Assembly: GCA_023423655.1 (NCBI GenBank) | Contig: JAFAFE010000002.1 | Coordinates: forward strand, 81,706-145,705 | Source of the DNA: Pseudomonadota bacterium | Lineage (GTDB): Bacteria > Pseudomonadota > Alphaproteobacteria > Sphingomonadales > Sphingomonadaceae | Length of the DNA stretch: 64,000 nt | Direction of reading: 5' to 3' | Shown here: positions 52,244 through 62,100 of the stretch, piece after piece | Layout: every line of letters begins with the position of its first letter | Position numbering within the stretch: position 1 is the stretch's first letter | Notes under the pieces: model-generated | What the model was told of the DNA's origin: nothing | The model's input: the letters and a program-made list of their open reading frames with translations, nothing else | Database searches by the model: none | Position numbers and translations under genes: made by a program

Positions 52244-53695
52244 GGTCTTGCGGTAATCCAAAGGCGGTTGGCGGTTGCCGACCATCGCTTCATATTTGAA
52301 GTCGGGGCCGCGCTCTTTCTGGAATTCCGCTTTGGCTGCCGCAATCACATCGGGCGAGCGGAACAATTCTGCGGTGGTGAGTGCGAGCGTTTTGGCCGCG
52401 ACCACGCCGCCCTTCATGCCATAGCTATTGCCGCTCGCCGCAACCGCTTGCCAGCTATGCGCGGCCGTCCCCGGCACCCACACGGCAGTGCCAAGCCCGA
52501 CGGTCGGCACCGTCCAACTAATATCGGCCACATCGGTCGACCCGCCGCCTGCTTCGCCAATGACCATTTTTTCAACTTCGGTGGCGCTGGAGAGCGGCTT
52601 TTTGACCGTCAGCGTCTTTTGCAGATTTTCGGCAAAGGCGATTTCGGCGGGGGTAAAGGGTTCCCATTTCACCTTGCGCAAATTGCGGTCCATGACGGTT
52701 GCGAGCGTTGCATTGGGGAGCATTGAATAGACCCCGCCGGTTGCTTCGAACGTCACGCTGGTGCCGGTCGCGAGCGCGGCCCCTTCGGCGGCTTTTTGGA
52801 CGCGCGCCATCACATCCTTGACAATCTGCGGATCCACGTGGCGGACATAATAATAGCTTTCGGCAAAGTCGGGAACGACATTGGGGGCCTTGCCGCCATC
52901 GGTCACGACATAATGGATGCGCGTGCCGTCGGGGATATGTTCGCGCAAATAATTGACCGCGACATTCATCACTTCCACGCCATCGAGCGCCGACAGTCCG
53001 CGCCAAGGTGACGCGGCGGCATGGGCGGAAACGCCTTTGAAGCGGAATTTGCCGCTGATATTGGCAAGGCTGCGCGCTTGGCTTGCGCCATTGCCGGAGC
53101 CGGGATGCCAGTGCAGCACGGTATCGACATCGTTGAACAGCCCTGCGCGCACCAGATAGACTTTGCCCGAACCGCCTTCTTCGGCGGGGCTGCCATAAAG
53201 GCGTAATTCGCCATCGACTTTGTTGGCGTCCATCCATTGTTTGACGGCTATCGCAGCGGTGACGGACGCCGCGCCGAACACATTATGGCCGCACGCATGG
53301 CCCGCTATCTGGCCTGCGATCGGCGCGTGGACGGGCTCGGCTTTTTGCGCAAGGCCGGGGAGGGCGTCATATTCGGCGATAAGGCCGATGACCGGCCCCC
53401 CATTGCCGCGCTTATAGCGGGCAACGAACGCCGTCGGCATCCCCGCAACGCCCTTGTCGATGGTGAAGCCTGCCGCCTTTAACCGCGATTGGAGGAGGGC
53501 AGAGCTTTGGTTTTCCTGATAGCCAACCTCGGCCCATTGCCAGATTTTGAGCGCTGTATCGGAAAGCTGTTTCGCGTCGGCATCGACCGAGGCTTGCAGC
53601 GCGGCCTGTTCATTTGCGGGCAGTTCGCCTGCCTGCGCGGCACAAGCGCCCATCATCAGCGCCGCAAGCGCGCCCATCACACCGACCCGTTTCAT
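52235..53695 (-). CDS. M20 family amidohydrolase (AbgB-like), exported
   Basis: A 486-residue zinc amidohydrolase with a signal peptide (MKRVGVMGALAALMMGACAAQAG). WQWAEVGYQE, GLIAEYDALPGL and the metal motif AGHACGHNVFGAA are those of the AbgB/carboxypeptidase Ss1 branch of M20. E. coli AbgAB splits p-aminobenzoyl-glutamate; related enzymes cut N-acyl or indole-amino acid conjugates. The start 53695 is chosen for AGGAGG at six bases. It follows the gamma-glutamyltransferase gene after 53 bases, so the two should act on the same class of amide-linked glutamate compounds in the periplasm. Confidence 0.9.
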   Translation of the reverse strand: MKRVGVMGALAALMMGACAAQAGELPANEQAALQASVDADAKQLSDTALKIWQWAEVGYQENQSSALLQSRLKAAGFTIDKGVAGMPTAFVARYKRGNGGPVIGLIAEYDALPGLAQKAEPVHAPIAGQIAGHACGHNVFGAASVTAAIAVKQWMDANKVDGELRLYGSPAEEGGSGKVYLVRAGLFNDVDTVLHWHPGSGNGASQARSLANISGKFRFKGVSAHAAASPWRGLSALDGVEVMNVAVNYLREHIPDGTRIHYVVTDGGKAPNVVPDFAESYYYVRHVDPQIVKDVMARVQKAAEGAALATGTSVTFEATGGVYSMLPNATLATVMDRNLRKVKWEPFTPAEIAFAENLQKTLTVKKPLSSATEVEKMVIGEAGGGSTDVADISWTVPTVGLGTAVWVPGTAAHSWQAVAASGNSYGMKGGVVAAKTLALTTAELFRSPDVIAAAKAEFQKERGPDFKYEAMVGNRQPPLDYRKTKE

Positions 53696-53748
53696 ATCAA
53701 CCTCCTGTTGCGGCCTCATTAGCGGGCCGGTTTATTTTGTTCTTAGCT

Positions 53749-55548
53749 CTATTTCACCCCTTCGGCGAGCGCGTCGGGGCGGCGCGTGTCGGCAGCGCCC
53801 AGAAAGCGCACACTACCATCGGGGCGGCGTTCGACCATGATCGACTGGATGCTGCCCATCGTGTTCGATCCTTTGACCTTATGGCCCTTCTTTTCAAGCA
53901 GGGGAATAAGGTCCGGCGAAAATCCGGTTTCCAGCTCGACCGGCGCATCGGCCCAGCCTTGGTTGATGCGCGGACGCTGCGCGGCTTCGGCAATGTTGAG
54001 GTCATGGTCGATGACGTTCGACAATAGCTGCACCATCGTCGCGATAATATAGCCACCGCCGGGCGTGCCGGAGATAATCCACGGCTTATCCTCCTTGAAC
54101 ACGATCAGCGGCGTAATGGTGGAGCCGACCCGCTTGCCCGGAACCGGAGCGGTGGCGCGCTGGTCGACGCCCTCGCGCTTGGTCCATGCCAGGTTGCCGA
54201 GCGAATTGTTGAGGAGAACGCCGGTGCCGGGCGCGACCACATGCGCGCCATAGCTCGCCGAGAGCGTATAGGTATTGGCGACCGCATTACCCCATTGGTC
54301 CGCGACCGAATAATGGGTCGTGTCCTTGCTTTCATAAGGATAGGGATTGCCGTCGGGCAATTTGGTCGCGTCGAGCGCCTTGTCCTTGCGGATGAGCTTT
54401 GCGCGTTCAGCCGCATAGGCTTTGCTCGCAAGGCCCGATGATGGCGTGCGCCAATCAGGGAGGCCGCCGACAAAGCGCCGGTCGGACGAGGCGATTTTGA
54501 CCGCTTCGGCAACAATGTGGAGCGTATCCGCGCTCCCCCACTGCATTTCTTTGATCGGGAAGCGTTCGAGGATGTTCATCGCTTCTGCGACCGTCACCCC
54601 TGACGCGGTGGGCGGCATATAAGCGATGCGGTTGCCGCGATAGCTTGACCAGATGGGTGGGGTGACAATTGCGTGATAATTGGCCAGATCCTCATGGGTG
54701 ATAATCCCGCCGCCCGCTTTCATGCCCGCAACGATGCGGTCAGCGACCGGTCCTTTGTAGAACCCGTCCGGCCCTTTGCGCGCGATTTGCGTGAGCGTCC
54801 AAGCTAGGTCGGTTTGCCGGAATGTGTCGCCCGGCTGCCAAGGCGTGCCATCGCGGCGGAAGAATATCGCCATCGCGGCGGCATCGTCGGCCATCAGCTT
54901 TTTCTGGTCGGCATGGGCTTCGGCTTCATCGTCCGATAGCGGCACACCCTTGCGCGCCAAATCTAGCGCGGGCGCGACCAGCTTGCTCCATTTGAGCTTG
55001 CCATAACGGCGATGCGCTTCCCACAGGCCCATGACGGTGCCGGGGATCGAAACGCCTTTCATCGACATGCCCTTGGCACTGTCAAACTTGCCCTTATCGT
55101 CGAGCAACAGGTCGGGCGTGGTCGCGGCAGGCGCTTGGCCATAATAGTCGATGGCGATGGTTTCGGCAGGCTTGCCGCCTTGGGCTGCCATATGGACGAC
55201 CATATAGCCGCCGCCGCCGACATTGCCTGCGCGCGGCAAGGTGACAGCGAGCGCAAAGCCGGTGGCGACCGCTGCGTCCACGGCATTGCCGCCTTCGCGC
55301 AAGATTTGCACGCCAACGCGCGTGGCAATCTCGTTCTGGCTCACGACCATTCCGCCGCGCCCGATTTCGGGATGGTGGATCTGGCCATAGCCGACAATGT
55401 CGCCGCCGCTGGGGCCGCGTGTCGTGACGGTTGCAGGGGCAGCAGGCGCTGCGCTTTGCGCGCCAGCCGGGGTGAAAGCCGGGGCGGCGAGGACAACCGC
55501 CAGCCCCAGCGCGAAGAACCGCTTAGAAACCGACGCGGACATTGGCAT
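53749..55548 (-). CDS. ggt: Gamma-glutamyltransferase
   Basis: A 599-residue Ntn hydrolase precursor with a signal peptide (about residues 10-33). It hydrolyses or transfers the gamma-glutamyl group of glutathione and similar peptides in the periplasm. Autocleavage should occur before the first Thr of TTHYSVADQWGNAVANTYTLS, giving large and small subunits. GGGGYMVVH and PGGGYIIATMVQLLSN, the GSxIP-type substrate loops, are present. The start lies inside the 3' end of the TonB receptor gene (ATG 55548, or 55542), so translation is coupled. The longer open frame to 55677 is antisense-free but inside the receptor gene and is rejected. Confidence 0.94.
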   Translation of the reverse strand: MPMSASVSKRFFALGLAVVLAAPAFTPAGAQSAAPAAPATVTTRGPSGGDIVGYGQIHHPEIGRGGMVVSQNEIATRVGVQILREGGNAVDAAVATGFALAVTLPRAGNVGGGGYMVVHMAAQGGKPAETIAIDYYGQAPAATTPDLLLDDKGKFDSAKGMSMKGVSIPGTVMGLWEAHRRYGKLKWSKLVAPALDLARKGVPLSDDEAEAHADQKKLMADDAAAMAIFFRRDGTPWQPGDTFRQTDLAWTLTQIARKGPDGFYKGPVADRIVAGMKAGGGIITHEDLANYHAIVTPPIWSSYRGNRIAYMPPTASGVTVAEAMNILERFPIKEMQWGSADTLHIVAEAVKIASSDRRFVGGLPDWRTPSSGLASKAYAAERAKLIRKDKALDATKLPDGNPYPYESKDTTHYSVADQWGNAVANTYTLSASYGAHVVAPGTGVLLNNSLGNLAWTKREGVDQRATAPVPGKRVGSTITPLIVFKEDKPWIISGTPGGGYIIATMVQLLSNVIDHDLNIAEAAQRPRINQGWADAPVELETGFSPDLIPLLEKKGHKVKGSNTMGSIQSIMVERRPDGSVRFLGAADTRRPDALAEGVK

Positions 55549-58500
55549 ACCAGTAACGGCCATAAGGATTATAGAGGCTGCCAAGATAACCGTCCGATGA
55601 CAAGGGCGGCTTTTTATTGGTGATGTTACGCGCGCCAATGCGGAAACGATATTTGTCCGTCGGCTTGAACTGGACATAAAGATTGCCCGTCAGCGTATCA
55701 TCGACCAGCCAATTATTGCCGTCGCTGTCGAGGAGTCCTGTATCTTCGACATAGCCGGTATATTGCGTATAGCCGCCAATCTGCACCTGATCGTCAATGT
55801 CCCAGGTGAGCGAGGCATTCCATTTCCACTTGGGCTTGCCGTTGCGCCGGACAAGATCGCCCTGTTCGGCAATATTGGTGCCCGCATTAATCTCGCCCTT
55901 TTCGCGCGCTTCGAGCAAAGCCTTGATCGGCGCGGAGGGTTCGAGAAAGAATTTCTTTAGATACGCAACATTGACCGACAGGTTGAACCGGCCAATCCCC
56001 GTTTGCGGGGTGCGCCAGCTCAGGCCGAAGTCAATCCCCGATGCCGCTTGCGGCAACAGGTTCACATATTGGTCCTTCACATAAAGCACACGGCCCGCAG
56101 GGGTGAGGCCGGTGCCGTCGAACAGGGCAATATCATCGGCGGTCGGGTCGGCGCGGATGACATTGGGATCGGACGATCCCTGGGTGCGCAACCAATAATC
56201 ATTGATGAGCGCATTGCCTTCACCGAACAGGCCGACAATGCCCTTTTGCTTGATGTTCCAATAATCCGCGGTGAACACGACGCGACCGACACTATCTTCA
56301 AGGAAGCGGGGTTGCAGCACCACGCCGACCGTCCAGCTTTTCGACGTTTCGGGCTTAAGGTCGGGGTTACCCGACCGCTGCGCCGTGGTCGCAAAGCCTT
56401 GCGAACAATTATTGAAGCCGGTGATGTGGAGCGGGTTGGGCGCGCCGCCGGGCAGGGTTGCCGGTTGGCGTAATTGCGCTTCGCAGCGCAGATAATCGGT
56501 GCGCGTATTGGAGCGCGTCACCAAGGTCGCGTTAATCTGTTCAAGGTTCGGCGCCTTGAAGCCTTCGGAATAGGAGCCGCGCAAACGGATGCCGTCAATC
56601 ACATCCCACGCCGCCGCAACCTTTGGCTTCGCGACCGAACCCACATCGCTATAATGTTCGAACCGGCCCGCCACTTGCAGGTCGAAGCGATGCACGAGCG
56701 GAATATTCATTTCGGGCGACACGATAGGGATTGCAACTTCGCCATAAGCGGCAAAGACGGTGCGCTTGCCGCGCGTATCGGGCGAGGGGCTGGAGCCGAC
56801 AAGGTCGCTGCCATTAACAAAACCGGTGACGGCATCGGTAAAGGTGATGGTGCCATCCACCCGGGCATCGCGGTCGTCAAACTGGGTTTCGCGCCGCACT
56901 TCGCCGCCAATCGCCAAGCCGACATCGCCCGCAGGAAGCGAGAACAGGTCCGCCTTGCTGCCCTTGATATCCCACATGGCGAGCGAGGTTTTGGAACGCC
57001 GCACGGTTTCAATGCGGATCGCATCAATCGCCGCCTGGCTGTTTAAGGTCGTGTCCGCGCCTGATGGGTCGAGCAAATTGCCGCCGGTGAACGGGTTATA
57101 GGCATCGGGCGTCGACAGCGCGAGCTGGCGTTGCAGCAAAGTCGCGCTGATCCCGTCAGACCGGTCGCGCGCCGTGGCTTCGGAATAGACCACCGCCGAT
57201 TCCCAATCAAAACCAGCCGCTTCAAAACGGATACCGCCGAGCAAACGGAATTGCTCATTCTTCACATTGACGAGGTTGGGGCCGACATCGGCGAAATTAT
57301 AGCTGCTCAATGTAATCGGGACGCCAGCGGCAGGCACAGGGCCGGTCGGGGTGAACACGCCATTGACAATGCGTCCGCGCACCAATCCCGGAATCCGGTT
57401 CGGGTTGGGCTGACCATTGGGCAGCGTCGCAGCGCCGAACGGGTTCCAGTAATTGCTTGCGGGAATGACAACCGGCCCCGAACTCAGCGTGCCGGTCGGC
57501 GACTGGACGCTGTCGGTTTCGGCGCGATAATATCCGGCCTCGCCGAACAATTCGACGCCATCGGCTATTTCATATCGGCTGGTGAGGAACAGGTTCAAAC
57601 GCTGCACCGCAGGCATGACATCGGTATTATAGGCATAAGGCGCATCAAAGCGCAGGTTGCGGTCGGCGACCGCCGTATTGGTGCCATCGTCGATGCAAAT
57701 GCCCCCCGCAAGGCCGGTCTGGCAGCCTGCATTGGTGCCGGGCTGAATATGGAATTGCCCCGACGCATTGGTGAGGTTGCGGGTGCCGATGCCGACCGCG
57801 CCGCCGGTCGCGGTGAATGAGCCCCAAGGCGTAATCGTGCTGCGTCCGTCAAGCGCGGTCGAGCCTTCAAACCTTGTGCCTTCGAACAGGTTCATCTTGT
57901 TGGCCGAGCGCGTATAGTCCTGATCGGCAGCTTTCAGCGCCGACCGGTCGGTATAATCGACGAACAGGGTCACATTGCCGCGCCCGTCGCCAAAATTATG
58001 ACCAAGGATGGCGTTGGCGTTAAATTCGTGAAGATGGGTACCTTCGGCCATACCATATTGGAGCGAGACTTCGCCGCCTTCAAAATCCTTGCGCAACACG
58101 GTGTTGACCACGCCCGCAACCGCATCCGACCCGTAAATCGCCGCCGCGCCATCGCGCAGCACTTCCAGCCGCTCGACACCCGATACGGGGATCGCGTTGG
58201 TATTATAGGTCAGCACCGGCACGAGATTATCGTCCGCGCGGCTGGTCGGGTGCCACACCACGCGGCGACCGTTGAGCAAGGTCAGCGTGTTGCCGACGCC
58301 AAGGTTGCGTAGGTTCACCGAACCCACATCGCCGCGCGCGGAGTTGGAGCTATTGGGCAGATAGGCGCTGTTGAAACTCACATCGCCCATTTGCGGGATG
58401 GAGCGGAACAATTCGTCGCCGGAAGCGGCGGCCGTGTTGGCAATCTCTTCGCTGCCAACCACGGTGACGGGGAGGGCTTCGGTGATTTTGCTGCCCTTGA

Positions 58501-58690
58501 TCTGCGATCCGACCACGACAATCGCGTCGCCATCATCGGTGGAGGGATCAGCGGCGGCGTCTTGGGGCGCGTCGTCGGGGGCGGGGTCTGCCGTCTGCGT
58601 TCCGGCTGCGCTGCTATTCTGGGCGAGCGCCGGTCCGGCCAAAGTCAGCGAAGCGGCTGAAGCGAGGAGAAGAAATTTTGTTACGCGCAT
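55523..58690 (-). CDS. TonB-dependent receptor of the ggt operon
   Basis: A 1055-residue receptor with a signal peptide ending PALAQN and an Asp/Ala/Pro-rich linker. AIVVVGSQIKGSK is followed by VTVVGSEEI; the long plug holds VNLRNLGVGNTLTLLNGRRVVWH and GAAAIYGSDAVAGVVNTVL, as in sphingomonad receptors of the peptide type. The barrel ends NVRVGF. ATG 58690 follows GGGGGAT. It is first in an operon with gamma-glutamyltransferase and an M20 amidohydrolase, so a gamma-glutamyl peptide or glutathione-like ligand is the best guess. A CRP-type site lies 19 bases upstream of the start. Confidence 0.93.
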   Translation of the reverse strand: MRVTKFLLLASAASLTLAGPALAQNSSAAGTQTADPAPDDAPQDAAADPSTDDGDAIVVVGSQIKGSKITEALPVTVVGSEEIANTAAASGDELFRSIPQMGDVSFNSAYLPNSSNSARGDVGSVNLRNLGVGNTLTLLNGRRVVWHPTSRADDNLVPVLTYNTNAIPVSGVERLEVLRDGAAAIYGSDAVAGVVNTVLRKDFEGGEVSLQYGMAEGTHLHEFNANAILGHNFGDGRGNVTLFVDYTDRSALKAADQDYTRSANKMNLFEGTRFEGSTALDGRSTITPWGSFTATGGAVGIGTRNLTNASGQFHIQPGTNAGCQTGLAGGICIDDGTNTAVADRNLRFDAPYAYNTDVMPAVQRLNLFLTSRYEIADGVELFGEAGYYRAETDSVQSPTGTLSSGPVVIPASNYWNPFGAATLPNGQPNPNRIPGLVRGRIVNGVFTPTGPVPAAGVPITLSSYNFADVGPNLVNVKNEQFRLLGGIRFEAAGFDWESAVVYSEATARDRSDGISATLLQRQLALSTPDAYNPFTGGNLLDPSGADTTLNSQAAIDAIRIETVRRSKTSLAMWDIKGSKADLFSLPAGDVGLAIGGEVRRETQFDDRDARVDGTITFTDAVTGFVNGSDLVGSSPSPDTRGKRTVFAAYGEVAIPIVSPEMNIPLVHRFDLQVAGRFEHYSDVGSVAKPKVAAAWDVIDGIRLRGSYSEGFKAPNLEQINATLVTRSNTRTDYLRCEAQLRQPATLPGGAPNPLHITGFNNCSQGFATTAQRSGNPDLKPETSKSWTVGVVLQPRFLEDSVGRVVFTADYWNIKQKGIVGLFGEGNALINDYWLRTQGSSDPNVIRADPTADDIALFDGTGLTPAGRVLYVKDQYVNLLPQAASGIDFGLSWRTPQTGIGRFNLSVNVAYLKKFFLEPSAPIKALLEAREKGEINAGTNIAEQGDLVRRNGKPKWKWNASLTWDIDDQVQIGGYTQYTGYVEDTGLLDSDGNNWLVDDTLTGNLYVQFKPTDKYRFRIGARNITNKKPPLSSDGYLGSLYNPYGRYWYANVRVGF

Positions 58691-58983
58691 AGGATCCCCC
58701 ACAATGGTTTGTGACTAATATCACAAGATGGACCATAGCTTTGTGACCTGCATATGAAAAGGAAGGTGCGCCAAATTTCTCCGCCTGCGACAAAAATGCC
58801 ACGGATTTTGCGCATTTCGCGTCAAATCAATGACCGGACAAGTTAACAAAAATGTCAAAGTAGGAAGGGCGCGTGTAATAATCGCGTGGCTCCGCTGAAG
58901 GATAACCGGGCGGTGGCGGTGTCGGCCGAAAGGGAGTTAGGCGCAGGCCTTGCCAGCCCCGCGATCGCGCACAAAAACGCGCT
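58691..58983. other. Spacer between TonB receptor start and tracrRNA terminator
   Basis: It contains the CRP-type site at 58709-58726 and no gene I can support. The open frame antisense to cas9 that enters from the right overlaps the tracrRNA and is not credible. Confidence 0.5.
58709..58726. promoter_or_regulatory. Perfect CRP-type site before the TonB-ggt operon
   Basis: TTGTGA, six bases, TCACAA: an 18-base dyad that contains the CRP core TGTGA-N6-TCACA exactly. It ends 19 bases upstream of the receptor start codon on the minus strand, a position where a bound CRP/FNR-family protein would more likely repress than activate. A half site TTTGTGACC lies near 58740. Confidence 0.6.
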
Positions 58984-59012
58984 AAAATAAAAAACGGGGG
59001 CCGTAGCCCCCG
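58984..59012 (-). terminator. tracrRNA terminator
   Basis: Read on the minus strand, seven-base arms CGGGGGC and GCCCCCG close a four-base loop and are followed by TTTTTTATTTT. This is a strong Rho-independent terminator immediately 3' of the anti-repeat and nexus hairpin. Confidence 0.88.
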
Positions 59013-59070
59013 CCTTATTTGGTGCAATTCAGATTGCTTGTTAACAACCAGAACCGCGATTTCTGAATAA
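58986..59070 (-). ncRNA. tracrRNA of the type II-C CRISPR-Cas system
   Basis: About 85 nt, minus strand, divergent from cas9. The anti-repeat covers 59040-59067. Its core (complement of 59053-59067) pairs with all 15 matching bases of the repeat, one of them a G-U pair. The rest of the repeat (GUUGCAGCUGG) can pair with CUGGUUGUUAAC if two bulged U are allowed. Then come a nexus-like hairpin (GCAAT-CTGA-ATTGC, 59024-59037) and the terminator stem. This layout matches known II-C tracrRNAs: duplex, short hairpin, terminator. The 5' end is estimated from the promoter at 59076-59103. The RNA should pair with the pre-crRNA repeat and bind Cas9. Confidence 0.88.
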
Positions 59071-59075
59071 GGCAA

Positions 59076-59103
59076 ATCTGACCCAACACGACAACAATGT
59101 CAA
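59076..59103 (-). promoter_or_regulatory. Candidate tracrRNA promoter
   Basis: On the minus strand a consensus TTGACA (59103-59098) is spaced 16 bases from a weak TCAGAT (59081-59076). Initiation about six bases later would start the RNA at the first bases of the anti-repeat. Confidence 0.55.
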
Positions 59104-59109
59104 TTGCAG

Positions 59110-59136
59110 AAATGTGACATTTTGATACGTATGCAT
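59110..59136. promoter_or_regulatory. Cluster of small dyads between tracrRNA and cas9
   Basis: AAATGT-G-ACATTT (59110-59122) is a perfect dyad, followed by the self-complementary ATACGTAT (59125-59132) and ATGCAT (59131-59136). They fill the 80-base space where the divergent tracrRNA and cas9 promoters must lie. I could not assign a convincing cas9 -10/-35 pair. Confidence 0.4.
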
Positions 59137-59153
59137 TTATGGGGGAGAATCAG

Positions 59154-62100
59154 ATGAAAACATCCTTGGGACTGGACCTTGGCACCAACTCTTTGGGCTG
59201 GTGCTTGTACGAAATGGACGGGGACACCCCCAAACGGATTATCGATATCGGTGTCCGGATTTTCGGCTCTTCCCCCCAAGGTGCGGGCCGCGATCCCAAG
59301 TCCGGTGCTTCGCTGGCCGTCGATCGCCGCGATGCGCGCGCGATGCGTCGCCGTCGCGACCGTTATATCGGCCGTCGTTCTGCCATACTGCGGGTGTTGA
59401 TGCGCTACCATCTGATGCCGCCCGCTTTGCTCGATGCCAAAGCTTTGGAGAAAGAAGATCCGTATGAATTGCGGGTGCGAGCGCTCGATGAAAAGCTTGA
59501 GCCTTATGAATTCGGGCGCGCGCTGTTCCATCTGAACCAGCGCCGCGGTTTTAAATCAAACCGCAAGGCGGACCGTAAGTCCAAAGACAATGAGGGTGGC
59601 AAGATTGCGAGCGGCTCCAAGGCACTTGATAGCGCCATGGACGAAATGGACGCGCGCACGTTCGGTGAATTTTTGCTGAAACGCGACCGCGTCTCCGGCG
59701 GGCGCTTGGGCAAGCGCGTGCGGATGCGGCCAGATGCAGAGGGTTATGATTTTTATCCCGATCGTAAGCATTATGAGGGAGAATTTGAAAAAATCTGGGC
59801 TGCGCAAGCCGCTTATCATCCGGACCTGCTGACCGAAGAAGCGCGCGCGGCTATCCATCGCGTGATTTTTTACCAGCGCCCGTTGAAAGAGCAGGTCGTC
59901 GGCTTTTGCACCTTCGCAGGGACCGGCGGCGTTCCGGCGGACGAAAAGCGCCTGCCAAAAGCGCATCCGCTCTTTCAGGAGCGGCGGCTCTATGAAGAAG
60001 TCAACCAGTTGCGCATCGTTTCGGCAGGCGCGGCGGAGCGGGAGCTGACGTTGGACGAGCGCAATGCGCTCATTCTCAAGCTGCGCACCAAGCAGAAAGT
60101 GAGTTTCAGCACGCTCGGCAAAACCATCAAACTGGCCGAAGGTGAACGGTTCAACAAAGATAGTGAAAGCAGGAAAGACCTGCTCGGCAATGAAGTCTAT
60201 GCCGTGATGGCGGACAATAAACGTTTCGCCGGACGCTGGGGCGACTTCCCGCTCGACAAGCAGTTGCGGATTATCGACAAGGTCGAAAATGAAGAATCTC
60301 CCGAAGCCTTGCTGGCATGGCTCAAGGCCGAATATGCGCTCGACGATAACACCGCCGAGGCCGTGGCGAACGCAAAGCTCCCCGAAGGCTATGGCCGTTT
60401 CGGCGAAACCGCTACACGGATGTTGCTGGACCAGCTCAAGGCAAGCGTTATCACCTATGACAAGGCTGCGCTTGCGGCGGGTTTCCACCATAGCGATTTC
60501 CGCACCGGCGAAGCCTATGATGAATTGCCTTATTATGGCGCCGTCCTCACCCGCGAAATCGCGCCGGGCAAGGAGGAATATGGCGACGATGACGAGCGCC
60601 AATATGGCAAAATCACCAACCCCACCGTCCATATCGGGATGAACCAGCTTCGCCGGGTGGTGAATGCAATCATCAAAAAACATGGCCGCCCGGACGTGAT
60701 CTTTGTTGAACTGGCCCGCGAGTTGAAGCTTAATGACAAGCAGAAAGCCGAAGCCAACCGCAAGATCAAAGCCAATACCGATGCGGCCCAACGGAGATCA
60801 AAAAATCTGGAAAAGATGGGGGAACGCGACAGTGGGGGCAACCGGATGCTGATGCGTTTATGGGAGGAGTTAAACCCGACCGACCCACTCAACCGCCGTT
60901 GCCCTTATTGCGGCGAGCAGATCAGCGCCGAAATGCTGATGAATGGTTCGGCAGATGTCGACCATATCATCCCCTATTCGCGCTGCCTTGATGATGGCGC
61001 GAGCAACAAAACCGTGTGCCACATCCACTGCAACCGCCAGAAAGGGCGGAAAACCCCGTGGGAACAATGGAGCCATAGCGAACGCTGGGAAATTATCCAG
61101 GATCAGGTCGCGCGGATGCACAAATCAAAACAATGGCGCTTTGGCCCCGATGCGATGGATCGTGTGAACAAAGTTGATGGGCACGTAACAGAAAATGGGT
61201 TTTTAGCACGCCAACTGCATGACACCCAATATCTCGCCCGCTTGGCGTCGCAATATTTGCGCAGCCTTTACGCGGAAAAAGAGGAAGGCTCGCGCCGTGT
61301 CTATGCGGTGCCGGGGCGGATGACCGCGATGCTGCGCCGCTTATGGGGGCTGAATTCGATTTTGCCCGACCATAATTATGTCGAAAACGAACATAGTGAT
61401 GCGCCCAAAAACCGGCTCGACCATCGCCACCATGCGATTGACGCGGCGATTATCGGGCTGACAAATCTGTCTTTATTGCAACGTATCGCGACCGCAGCCG
61501 GGACCGCAGAAAGGATGGAATTGGACAGCCTGTTTTCGGACCTTGCCAAACCTTGGCCGACATTCCGCGAAGACCTGCAACAACGGCTGCGCGCCACTAT
61601 TGTCAGTTTCAAGCCCGACCATGGCCGCAAGGGCAAGCCCGCAAAAAATCGCGATGTTACGTCGGGCCGCCTGCACAATGAAACCGCTTATGGCTTGACC
61701 GGCAAGGTCAACGCCCGCGGCGCGCCGATTGTTGTCCACCGGATTCCGTTTATGTCGCTCCAGCCCAAAGATCTGACCAATCCGGAACGGATCGCCGACA
61801 AGCTTTTGCAAGAAGAGCTTTACAAGGCCACGCAAGAGCTAAGCGGGAGCGAATTCCAGAAAGCCTTGGAGGATTTTTCGAAAACGGCCGAACATTATAA
61901 AGGCATCCGCCACGTCCGCGTGCGCGAGCCTTTGCATGTGATCGCAATTCGCGACGCGAACGGGCGGCCCTATAAAGCCTATCAGGGCGATTCCAATGAA
62001 CGCTATAATGTCTGGCGCTTGCCGGACGGCAGTTGGACCTATGATGTGATTTCGACCTATGATTTCCATCGCCATGATTTCGTCGAACAGCGCCCGCATC

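Noticed and set aside
58827..59075. 82-codon minus-strand frame overlapping the tracrRNA
   Set aside because: It spans the terminator hairpin and anti-repeat and has no ribosome site. The RNA gene explains this region better.
59104..59132. TTGCAG as a -35 box for cas9
   Set aside because: No acceptable -10 hexamer lies 15-19 bases downstream; TACGTA and GATACG are poor matches.
59556..60791. 411-codon open frame antisense to cas9
   Set aside because: It lies opposite the Cas9 REC and RuvC-II coding region; the product is not a recognisable protein.
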